From Cotesia glomerata (lineage: Eukaryota > Arthropoda > Insecta > Hymenoptera > Braconidae), in contig NC_058160.1 in NCBI RefSeq assembly GCF_020080835.1, forward strand, positions 24,167,152 through 24,231,151: a stretch of 64,000 bases of DNA, written 5' to 3'. The notes under the pieces are model-generated. The model saw nothing but the letters and a program-made list of their open reading frames with translations. It did not search any database and had not been told where the DNA came from. The stretch's first letter is position 1. Each line of letters starts with the position of its first letter. Below are positions 35,613 to 48,700 of the stretch, piece after piece. A program made the position numbers and the translations under genes.

Positions 35613-36670
35613 GGTTATAGTAAACAAAAAACTAAAAATTTCAAGTCTACACTAAAAAAGAAACTACTTGATTCAAGAAAAATATTCTCTTAAAAATTTG
35701 ACCCTGTTTCAAGAAATTCAGTTTTCTTAATTCAAAAAATTCTTGAATCAAAAATATAAAACTCTTGGATGAAGAAAAAAAATTCTTCATTCAAAAATTT
35801 TAGTCTAAAACGAAGCACTTTACTATTTTCAAATAAGATTATAGCTTATATTTCAATCAAGAATTTTTATTTTTTAATGTTGATTCAAGATATTACCGAC
35901 TTTTTTCAAAAATATTCAAATCTCTATTATTTTTTATACTTCAAAAATAAGTCTCAAGCATTCTTTCAATGAAGAATTTTTAATCAAGAAAACCAGCTTC
36001 TTTTAAAATAATTTTGTTCTTGGGTCATGAATGTTTCATGTTTTTGTTCTTGGGTCATGAATGTCAGCTTGCTCAAAATTTACGTTGATACTACAAAGTG
36101 CAAACCGTAAAGTATTGACGTACTTAAAACTTTCAACGCTGAATACATCATACCTAATTTATATTTTCGTGAAAGCTTAAGCTTCTTATTCGCCTTGAGA
36201 ATTATATTTTATTAAATCTAAATAATATTATGAGACAGAAATAACAGTAACTGTTAACAATTATTGTTCTTAGTATCTTTAGCCTTATTTTATTATATTA
36301 TATTTAATTAATCTAATAATTTAGATTTTAAAGTGTAAACTGTTATAAAATAAACTAAATAATGCAAGTATTTTTCAAGATATAAAACTAAACAAGATGT
36401 GTTTAAATTAAAATGAATATTCTTTGACATGATGATTACATTACTACTTTGAAAAAGGATATTTTATTTTTGTATGACGTGACTTCTCATGTGGCATATG
36501 TATAAAGATGTCAAAGGTGACACATATGTGCCATGTGACCCCAAACATCCTCGTAACTCAAAGTTCTTTGTTAGCAAAATAATTTAATTAAAACGTCGTC
36601 TTATTAAAACATGAGACGGATAAATGAAAATTTAATCTTACAAAATTTATAGTGTTACTTTTTTTATACC

Positions 36671-36766
<96 letters not shown>

Positions 36767-39700
36767 AAGTAAAGTCATTCGACCAAGACATATTTCTCGC
36801 CTGTAGTGTTATTTCATAAGAGAAAAATGAGTAAAAGTTGTGAGAGAAACGATTCAGTGGGTTTATCTCCAGTCAGTCCGCCGGAAATGAAGATCCTAAA
36901 GAATAAGGAGGAGAAGGAAAAAATAAGTTTAACGTGACAGCAAAATGAAAGTTCATCACATAAACCGCCCGAGACACTAGGAATTTATATACAAAAGGTA
37001 AAGTATTACTTATTTTTTAAAAATAAAAAATAAAGGTACTTGAGACTGACAAAGTTATGAAACATTTCCGAGAAATATTTCGCTACTGTTACATTGGAGT
37101 ATTTATGAAACTTCTATTTCTCGTCCTTGTGAGGCGAACTAGAACAGAAGGGTGGTCTAGGGTACAAAAGAGCAAAGGAACTGGCGATGATAAAAGTAAA
37201 GAAGAATGAATAAATGGAAATTTAAGAAAATGCAGTCAGTAGAGAATATTAAAAACTTTGAAAATTAAGAATAGAAAAAAGATTTCTCTAATCAGCATCA
37301 AGTTTTAAGTCTACACTAAAAAAAAAAATCATTTGATTAAAGAAAGATATTGGTAATTATTTATAAGTGGGGTCAATCCATGCTAGCCCATGCTAAATTT
37401 TTTTTTTTTTTTTTTTTTTTTTTTGATTAAATTGATCAATTTTTTTTTTAATTGTTCGTTTTTTTATGTACTTTTTTAAAAAAAATATATCAAAAACATC
37501 AAAAAAAGATAAACTAAAAATTTTATCCAAAAACATGAGAGCCAAAATTTTTTCCAACTTTTAAAGGCAAAAAAGCTATCGAAATCTTTATTTTTTCCTT
37601 TCACGATATTTTTTATCATAAATGCGCCGTAAAAACAAGCAGAATAAAAAAAAAAAAATTTTAAGGTGATTTTTGACCTATTTATGGCCCAAAATAGGGT
37701 TTACCCCACTTGTTAATAATTACCAAAATATTCTTTTCAGTATCGACTCTTGTATGAGAGATCAAGTTCTACTAATTTAAGAAATTTAATTTTGAATCAA
37801 GAACATCAAACTCTTTGATGAAGAAAATTTTTGATTTAAGAATTTTAGCTTAAACAATTTGCATAAATTTTTCAATTTAATTAAACATTATTTTCATAAA
37901 AACTCGGATTAATAATCAACTTTAGATTTTTTAGTGTAGATTTAAATACCCAAAAGAACAAAACAAGAGTACAGAATTAGACATTGTCCTGTAGTCTATA
38001 GTGAGCTCGATCCTTGTAATGTTTCCTCGTCTCGTATCTTTGGGAACCCTCGTCGAGTACGACGATCTCTTGTCTTGGGAAAATAGTAGAATAGCAAAAC
38101 ACAACTCTCACCCCCTTCTGGGTTCTTTCTCTCTTATATAACGGGATACCACGGAGACTAAAACTAAAACCAGCAGCACCCGTGTATATTCACTCCCAGG
38201 AATTACCAGAGAGTTAAAACTCTCGACCGAGAAAAGCTAACCATATAAATATTCATTTCCAAAACAGATAAATATTCGTGGCCGCGGATGTCGCACTGCC
38301 ATTTGTTTTCTCTCATTTTACTCTTCTTTCACACTCTCTCGCTCACTTCTGTCTCTTTGCCGTTTAAATTCTCCATCCACATATTATACATTTAACTTTG
38401 TCTCTCTCTTTCACCGCATCTGCCTCAACCTGATTTGCTTCTGCTGATTCAGATATTGTTTTTCATAAATTCTGATATCAGCAAAGTTGTTTTCTATTTC
38501 AATATTTATATCTTTTATTTTTTTTAGCAAAACGGTTGCTGGCAGTGACACAAAATCATTTCACGATGACAACTACGAATCTATTATTCAGTGCTTATAT
38601 TTTCACTTCATTCTTTTTCCCAAAAGTTATTCGAATGTGTCACTTTAATTAAAATTATTTATCACTACGACTACTAAATGATTTATTGATTTATCTATTG
38701 AAGAAAAAAAAAAATCATACCAAGCTTGGCTCTCATATCCGCCTTGTCGGCTGCTTTTCTTCCGGGCTTGCGTCCCCGCTTACCGCCCTCTTTTCGGTCA
38801 CCGCGGGAACCCACCTGTAACAAATAATAATAATAAAAGGATTATTCTTGAGTGTTTAGTTTATAACAAGTCGTACATTATTTTTTATTTTCCTTTCATC
38901 CATCTATAAATATATAAACGAAATGAAATTATTTCTCACGTTTGAATGTAGAGAAATTGTAACATCTTTTGGAAGGGATCTGAGTAATCATCCCTCGTCT
39001 TTACCCTCATCATGTATACAATGCGAATGATAAAACGGTTGAAATAAAATTGAAGGATTGCGAACATTTGAGGAAAAACAAATCTCGTCCATGATGAGAA
39101 TGCCTCCAGGCATTCAATTTTTCATGGAAATTCCCAGAATTACATTTCATTAACCATTGGTTAAACTTTAAAATAACCTCAAATCCTGCGTAACTGCTTT
39201 TTAATTGAACGGATGTTTGATCTCTAAAGTTCAGTAATATTGAATTTCTCTTAAGGGGGGAAATACGTGTACAGGCTTAAAAAAAATTCAATTTTTTTTT
39301 TATAAATCGCTTGTAAGACTATTCAAAAATATAGATTTAAAATTTCAAGTCAAAATTCCTATTTGTTCAAAAGTTATAACCGATTTAGTAATTACTTTAA
39401 TACTATTATACATTAACTATTTCTGTCACTTTTTTTTCAAACGCGTTTTTCTCGAAACAAGTTTTTTCAAAACTGTGTGCAGTCTAGCTCAAAGAGTTTT
39501 AAACCAATCATCTTGCGATATAGCTTATAATTTTCTTTATACAATTACCTTGAATATGAACATCAATCGGAAGCGATATTTCTATTTAAACTATTTTTTT
39601 TTTAATAAACAATGTATGAAAAAGTGGTAAAAAATCACGACTTAATTTCACAGCCCTTTAAAAAATCCAAATTTTTACTTTTTTTTTTTTGGAACTGAAG

Positions 39701-42700
39701 TTCATACGGAAGATATACATATAAATGAAGTAATTTTTCTGTGCCATTGATTTCAAATAAAAATTGCGGCTTCCATACTGCACACAGACTGCTAAGTCGG
39801 ACGACAACCTACGATAGGTATCAGCTGATATCTCCGCTATTTGTTAACTTATATTGTTGTTTAATAAAAAAAAAATACTCATAAATATATGTATAAAATA
39901 ACCTGATAGTTTCAATAAATAATATTAATTTGTTATACCTTAAAAAAATTAATGAAAATCAGCATGAAAACGGCCTTCTACACGTATTTCCCCCCTTAAT
40001 TAAAGAAAAAAATAAAAAAAAGAAGAAATGAGGTTACACTGAATGTAGTCGATTTTTCATTAAATGAAGTTTTATCTCTCTCTGGTCATTGAATTTTGAT
40101 ATAGAAGAAATATTTCGAAAAATGTTATTGACTTTGATAGACCAGTTTTTATTAAATAAAAACTAACAAGTTTTTGGTTTATCAGAACGTAAACATTGTA
40201 CAAAATTTCGGGATCGAATGTGGAGTGGATGATGCGATTTGCAATTTTGATATAAGTATTTTATACAATAATTATTAAATTAAATATCACTCTAAATTTT
40301 TCACAGCACATTAATATCAAATTTCAGTGAATCAAAATTCCAATTTTTATTATAAAAATAAAAGCCCCAATCTTCAATTGACAGGCAATTTTAAATTAAA
40401 AAAAGCTCGAGGCTTAAATCCCAGATGTTGACTCCCGGAACTTGAGAAAAGTTTCAGCTTAAGCTGTGCATACACGTTTTACGAGAGTGACAAAATACAA
40501 ATTCTCTCGTTGGTTGTCTCATGTTAAAGTCTTAAGAAGATGTTTACCCTCATTCTGTCTTTCCTCAATCTTATCTAGTATTAAATCTCCCCGAATCCCT
40601 TTTTCTCACCCACATCCGCACCCCCTTTAAAGGGGGCTAAAATCTCCGTCTTACTTAGCCACCCAACCCCGTTTCCTTCCCGCAATATAAAACCACATCC
40701 ATAGTGCGCTCGACAATCTATTTTCCTTCAGCCAACCCTTGACGTAATTTTTCAAGCTTCCGCACCAGCAACTACGGCTCTGCTGCAACTGGCTTCTGAA
40801 ACGTTCCATTTCTTCAACACATTCTCTACACCTAATCTAACTTGGGCACCACCACCACCACCACTAAGACTACCACCAAGCTATTGGAAAGTCTTCCATC
40901 CACTCATTGTTTTCTTTCTCTCATATTATATAATATTATATTCTATTACAGCGTTGTAAAAAAGGAAATTAATAAAAGCTTTTATTTCATAACTTTGTTT
41001 TTTATTTTTATTTTTATCCTGCCCCATACGGCTTTAATAATTAAATTAATAATACAAATAAACAGGTGTCGGGAGCTTTTGTGTGAGTATTATGAAATTT
41101 TTGAGTCTATCTCGAAGTAAAGCCGAGCCTGGGCTATTTACGTAGCCTAATTAAAAGGTTTTGATAGCGGGAAACACAAAAGATAGTAGAAATGAATGCG
41201 GTCGGATAAAAATGTCGCCTCCTTACTACTTATTACACTCACTCTCTGGTTTCTACTTTCTTTTGGTCTCCTTCTTCATCCTGAACATTTGTAGAGCATC
41301 TCCCTCATTTTCTTAAGCATACCACGTAAATATAAAAATTATAAAGAGGGTAGGACCAGAAGAGAAGAAAAAATAATAAAGAAAGAAAGAAAAAATCTTG
41401 CTAGCAAAGAATCCGAGAGCTAAAGAATTAAGAATTCCCTGGGTAATCCAAAAGTTTTAATTTCGTCGGGATAGAGATTGCTTTATCGCTACAACTTTCG
41501 GTCAAAGAGTAAAAGAAATGAAATTACAGACAGACAAAATAAATTAAATAAAAAAAAAAACATTAATTGAAAAATAAAAATACAAAAAGGAATACCAATG
41601 AGGCTTTGTGGTACAATATTTAAGCTCGACGATTGGACGTCAATTTAATGTTAAGTCCATCCGGAAGTCTCGCTACTATTACTACCGCGACCGCCGAGTA
41701 AGAGTCGGAGTTGAATCAGTTAAAGAGTGGAAATTAATTGCAAATGTGAACCGCTTCTGTCCACCTTTTTTCCTCCTATCGCAGCTACTATTACTTAACT
41801 TCCACTGAAGTCTTTTATTTTTATTTTCTAGTGCCCATAGAATATTCCCCTGTACTATGCACCGAACACGCGGTAAAAAGAATTCACTGGTATACGGAAA
41901 AGTACCGTAATTAAAGAGTTTCCCCGAGTAAATGGATGCTACCGGTCTTGGTTAACCAGACTTGATGATATCTACCCCGCGCGCTTCAGACTGCCGTTCT
42001 TTTTATTTAAAACTACCTCTACCATAAACTAATTGGATAATTTTACAAACGTCCAACTAATAATATTCATTTAAGGCTAATAGATGTTCGTAATTTGTAA
42101 TTTTCAATAATTTTATTTCACCGCGAATAGTTTTTCACAATTTTTTTTATTAACTGATATTTTTGTCATCAATCATTGCTTTCACATGCTGATAATTTAT
42201 CTCTCCAGCAGCTAATTCAATTACGTTCCAATCTGTCTAAAAGTTTTTACAATTTTTTTGGCTTTAAGTTGGAAAATTTTTTACAGTTAAATTTTCTGTT
42301 TCAATTTTTACTAAATAATTTTTGAAATTGTATACACTTGACTCGAATCTTATATTGTAAAGAATTTTCCATATAAAAATACTTTCTGAGTTATGCTGAC
42401 GACTTCCTACATCATAAATGCCCAACAAAATAATGCGAAGAATCAGAAAAAGTACAGACAAAAAAATACTACAACCTATCCTATAACATAAAATTCATAA
42501 TAAAGGTGGTTATTTAGTATCTATAATATCGAAATTTTATCGAATTAAAATTGCGTAATTTAAATTTCTAATATATTCTAAAATCAAAGTAAATTAACAG
42601 AAACATTTTTCAATAACCGGAATCGAATTTCATTAATTTATAAAAATATTACACAAAAAAAAAATTTACTTGAACCAAGTAAATAATTTTGAAGAATTTC

Positions 42701-45700
42701 ATCTTCTTGGTTTAAGTAAACTTTACTTGATTCAAAAATTTTTCGTCTTGATTCAAGAATTTTTCTCTTGATTGAAGTAAATTTTTTTTTCTTTGTATTA
42801 ATGAAAAAAAAAGGTCTGTTACCCTACCACAATGCAGTTAAACTTAATACCATATCGATATTGAAAATTTAACGCTAGTGAAAAACATACGATACATTTT
42901 CCATTCCCAGTAATAGCTGTATGTCTACTGCATACAATAGTAGTAAGATCATTAGCATACACAATGGAGTGTAAATTATGTGTAAGCATAAAAATAAACT
43001 AGACATTGATATGAAGCGACAACAAAGCAGTTACGGAAAGTTTGCTGGCATCAGCAAGATAAACAAAACTAAATTGAATGTGGTGTGTACATAAAACAAG
43101 TATAAAGTATTAAGTATTGGGTTAGTCATTATCATCTTACGTTATACATTATACATTATGCATTATACAATACGTTAGAGGCATTATCACATGTAAGTAA
43201 GATGAAGTTTTAAAGCAAACACTATTACCTTAAATATAATACCAATATTAGCAAATATAACATTACTCTGGCGTATTGACATACTGAAGGGGTGAATGAC
43301 TGACGAAATTACTCGAGCAATTTAGCCGGCAATGTAATAGTTGTGCAATGAAGAAGAGGATGAGGATGAGTTGTGGGTGTGCTCTCAACTCAACTCTATA
43401 GAATTTACAGGGATTCACGCACACAGACATGTCGCATAACACAACAGAGTAGTATTTACAAGTAGTATTGTGCAGCGTAGTGTTGTGCAGTGTAATAAGA
43501 GGAGGAGAAATGTATTGTTCATGCCTAACAATGTATATTTTCTTATTCACTCTGTCACGTTATGTTGCTAGTTGAGCTTTCATTGTTAAAACGCGTGCAG
43601 CATTGTAAAATTACGAGGGCACAGACACTTCCGTTAGCCTTTCTCTCCCACCCAGCAGAATACAATGATGCAGAAAATAAAATAAAATAAAATGATTAAA
43701 AATAAAAAAAAAAAAAACAGTTAACTTTTTCCACTCGAGTCGAGATACAACTAAATCAAAATAATTGCACGCCATAAACTCTCTTATTTCGAAGCATTTT
43801 AATTGTTGATATAATGAAAAGCTCTTTATTTTTTTTTTTTCTTTCTGAAGGGGATTTTTTAGCTTTGCGATGTTAATTTATAGGATTTTTTATAGAGCAA
43901 GTTTATGTGGGGATCATCGTGAGTGTACTTAACTAGCTAATGCATAATATATTACAATACATAAGCCTAGGCGTAAAATGCGTTTTATAGAAACGCCGTT
44001 CGTTGTTTATTGCCAGCGGTGTTATATATATAATGTATAATACACAGCAGATGAAGAGTAGTTAGAGCGAGAGAAATATTATTATATATACGATGAGAGC
44101 TTAGAAGAGCGAGGTTAACCCGCCCTTTGTTACAATATCATCGAGCTTACTATGGTCGCATGGATCGTCATTGTAAGATATAGACATTATCGTTGGCACT
44201 GGTACTATGCTAAGCGGATAAATTAATGATGTTGCTATTAAATTTATACAACGATGATTTAGTATTTCAGAGATATTTTTTTTTTTTTTCATGAAATTAA
44301 GACTCAATTAATCTTATTTTGTAATTAATATAAATTAAAATTTATACTTGCATATTTTCATAATTTTTACATTCAAAAATGTATTCTTCCGATAAATTTT
44401 TAAAATTTTAATTATAGACGAAATTATGACTATTTTAATGATTTGAGAAATTTTTGTTTATTCTTAAAATATGATTAAATAAATAATATAAACATGGATG
44501 CAAAAAATATTTAACGGTTTTTTTTTTTTTTTATCGAGATTTAAAAAACGTCGTAAATTCGTAAGGTAAATTGATAAGTATGGGAAAAAAATAAAATTTT
44601 GCCAAGTATTGACTGACTTGAATTGAACAATATTCTATTTTAAATACAATGTGTTAGTATTAATAAAAAAAGAAAAGAAGCGATTATATGAAGTAAAATT
44701 GATGACAATAAAACACTTTCTTATACGCTTCACGATATGAATCGTAAAAAAATTTATATTAATTTCTGGCATGGATCCAATTCGCTCCGGTAAATAATTT
44801 TGCACTTAATAATCAGTTTGTTCATCATATCAAAGATGTAACAAAAAGTCTTTGGAGAATTTTTCGAGATTTATTACGAAATAATTTAAACAAATCATTA
44901 AAATTAAAGTGGCGTGAAGTTATAAATAAGAGTAATATAATTATTAGTAATTGGTAATTTGTAAATGTCAAGCTAATTCCAAGTTTTAAATAAAAATATC
45001 AAAATATAATCAAATAATAATATTTGAAATATAATTTTCTGTAGAAATCACATTATCTTAATGGGTATGAATTCAACACCCATTAGTTATTAAAGTTAAT
45101 TTGAAACACCCTAAAGTAATTTAATCTTGTCATGAAAACGGAGCTTCAAAGGTATATTCAATTAAAGTAAAAACTTTGGAATTGAATTTAAGTTTAATGA
45201 ATTTTAGCAGGAATGTTGGCACTCCGATCAATGTTACTTGAACATCAAAGAATTTACACCACAACGTGATATTGTCAGGACCCTCGATAATTTTATAAGG
45301 TATAAAAATTAATAACTTCAATTAAAAATTGTGAGTGATTTAAAATAAATGAAAAACCGCTTAATTAGAAAACCATGATCATATCAATTTTCGACTTTAC
45401 CTGACAATTCGAACATGAGCATAAAATTCAAATGTAATTTTCATCAACATGTCATTAATAGGGGTTGTTACTCTCCGGTACTATAAATTGTATATTTAAC
45501 GATAATTTGTACATACGATTTGTTTGTAAACTAATGTATAATATTTGGTCATGACATGCGTTGTCCGCTTGCCAATTCAATAAATATAATAAGCATAAAT
45601 ATTTCATCCTACGAATAGTGATATTGTTTCTGGATTTCCTGTCCATATCACAATTACAAACAGCAAAGCGTGCAACTGAGAACACAGACTGACACTGTTA

Positions 45701-48700
45701 ATCGTCATGGATTACTGAGTTAAATAGTATTTCGATAAACCACCAGCCTTTTATGGTCGGTAAAGTTCATTTTTAAATTGTATCACGACTTCAAATGGCA
45801 AAATCACGTCTAAAGGATTATCAGTAACACAATTTAGCATTGTTTAATGTTATTATCGGTTTCTCAGGTGCTTTTCATACAATAAAATTGTTGATAAGTA
45901 ACAAAAATATCTTTTTCGTTTCATAAATTGATCAAAGTAGTTTTTGCTTCAATCAAATAAAGCTACTCGTAAATTAATAAAAAATTTAACTTGATTCGAG
46001 AGAGAAAATTTGATAAAATAATTTTTTTATGTTTGATTCAAGATAAAAATTTTTTCATAACAATTTTCCTAGTTTAACATTTTTCCTTTTTTTTTTAATT
46101 TTTTTTTTTTTTTATCAAGTCAATTTTTGTATGGATGTTTAAAAATCACAATAAACAAATAAAAATGTTGATTTTCTTTCGCCGATAAATTGATAAATTT
46201 AAATAATTTATTTCAATAAATTTTTGAGCCAATAAATTCTTTTATAGACAACAATTTTTCTTTCTCTTAGAATAGAGTTTTAATTAACACTGAAATTATC
46301 TTAATTACTTGTTCTAAACAGAACTATATACATACAAGATTATTTCAGTGATAATCGTACCATTAATTCCACTCCATCCACAGCAACTCAAGTATAAAAA
46401 AAGCCAATAAATTTACCCGTATCAGGGCAAAATAAAAATAAAAACAATGAAAACATTTTTGCGAAATTCGTTTTACTTGAGACCGATCTCGCGCCGATAG
46501 GGGTCTCTTACATAATTATAACTTTTTTAAAGCTTTTACAAAATTGAAATGAACCTCTAAAGTTTTTAGCGAAAAATAAAAGGGGACAATTTGCTCGATG
46601 TATTTATCTTAAAATGAGGAAAACAGAAGCTACCAGCTATAAGGTACACGTTGACGTTGGCGGTGGCAGCGGTTAAAAGATAATGATAATGATAATGATA
46701 ATGTTAATGCTAATGTTAATGTTAGTGGATAATGATAATGCTTACAATTCTCGCAATTGTTATTTTCTATCCGGTTAAAAGCAACACTCGGATTGCATTA
46801 AGATATTCAAAAGAATTAGTCTTTTTGTATCTAATGAAAATGAAATCCATGGGGCTAAAGACTAAAGTGTTCGATAATAATGGTGATAATGATGATGATA
46901 TTAATAATAATAACAACAATTTGATTAATAATAATAATAAAAGCAAGACGATGATTAGCAACTACCGAATCAATCAACCTGAAAGATCTGTATGACTGTA
47001 CAATGATTTTCACTACTTGCAAGAGCAAGAGACTTGTCAAATAAAATAAATTTATGTGCACACAAGTAACGGAGTTAATGTCCTAGGGTTCTTATCATAA
47101 GGAGGATCCCGCATAGAGACTAGACCAGAACACATAAAGAACGATAAAGAAACGTAAATAGTGTTGTACAGAGCAAGTGAGCGAGTGAATTCTACTTCAG
47201 TTTATTCTCTCTATCTTGTTATTTTTTTTTTACTTTTTACTCTAGTTTAGCTGGTATGAGCTAGAGCGACTTACTATACCAGTACACCGTATATAAACAC
47301 TACACGCATAAAGCTGTACTGACTCGCTTGGTGAAGTACCGACGAGATACCATAAAGGAAAGTGGTTTTGCCATTCGCTGAATTCGTAGTATATATACTT
47401 TGTGTAGTACTACTGTACCTTTAACTAACAAAATGTAGCTCAAGGAAATGAAATGCCGTTTTCTTACCATACTAAATTTTTGAATAAATTAATTTAATGT
47501 AAAACGGCATCCTGACTGTGATTAGAATTATTTTATCAATTTTTAGGGCCTTTTTATATGACCCCTTCCCCTTATTAATACTCACTGATGAATCTAGCCT
47601 ACAATTTAATATAATAAATAGTTAACCATCTAAGTATAAACATTTAGGTATTTAATTTTAATGTTTAATTTAATTAAACTGTGTATGAAAAATATTGTTC
47701 AGTTGTATTAACTTTATTTCAGAGGAAAAATAAACTACTTTATTTACTGGAACCATAAAATAAATTAAAACTTTATTTATCGGTATTTATTTGCAATCTG
47801 TATCTAAAGTTCTCGTTCTCGGCTAAAAAACTAAACCGTACATTATTAGCTTGAATCATGTTCTTTGTTTTATATCTTTTCTTGTACTACGTTATTTTTT
47901 ATCGCTGTATGTTTATAAACAATATGTGTGTCATATAAGTGCTTATTTGACACGGAAAAACTATTAAAAGTTTAAAGTAGCAACGCAGAATTGAGTCTGG
48001 AAAGTAGTTTGGAAGAATTACGGTTTCTGTAAAAAAAAAAAAAAAGAGCTAAAATTTTATTTTTGTTAAATGTAATTATGAGTAGCAATGTTCATTTTTG
48101 AAAAAGTAATTTTAAAAATTCTCTGTTGAATAAATACTTTACTATGTCAAACTGTTATAATTTTTGCTTTCTTTTTTCTTTATAAGGAGAGTAATATTGC
48201 GTCGGCTAATTACTGAAACTCTCTTAATTAATTTTATATTTAAAGAACATATAGAATTTTCGAATAAAAAGTATTGCGGAAAATTTTCAAAATTTTGTTA
48301 ACTCAAATAAATAAATAAATCACAGACATTGAAACATTTTGGTTTTAATAAATCCAAAATATGATTGAAGGTCATAAATATTTAGACAAACTAAAAATCA
48401 AAGTCTCTAATTTATTGAATTTTTTTCAAACAATAGCAACATAAATAAAACTTGTAAATACGATACTTAATCAATGAATCGTATAAATCATAAAACCAGG
48501 TCAATGTCTTTCAATTTAAATTTTTCAAATTATCGAGGACGATTTAAAAGTTGTGAAATTTCCTAGGCGATTTCAAGAAATTTATGATTTATTAACAAAA
48601 AAAAAAAATTTACCGTTATTTAATATTTTAAATAAATGTTTAAAAAATGAATAATAAATCTAGCACTTTTTTATCAAAATTTCTTGTACAAATGGTTTGA

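Larger units (their letters stand above)
35549..38720 (-). other. REPTOR-BP intron 2 with repeats
   Basis: Holds an (AAT)n tract (35565-35612), a truncated relative of the CACTAAAAA element (from about 35648), the long (AT)n tract at 36672-36764, and the nested inverted-repeat elements at 37314-37936. No exon seen. Confidence 0.75.

Noticed and set aside
43263..43550. 95-codon minus-strand ORF
   Set aside because: Contains direct HNTTLHNTT repeats from short DNA repeats; no domain or splice support.
47951..47965. GACACGGAAAAAC resembling the CACGGA MITE ends
   Set aside because: No TA directly before it and no matching inverted end was found downstream.
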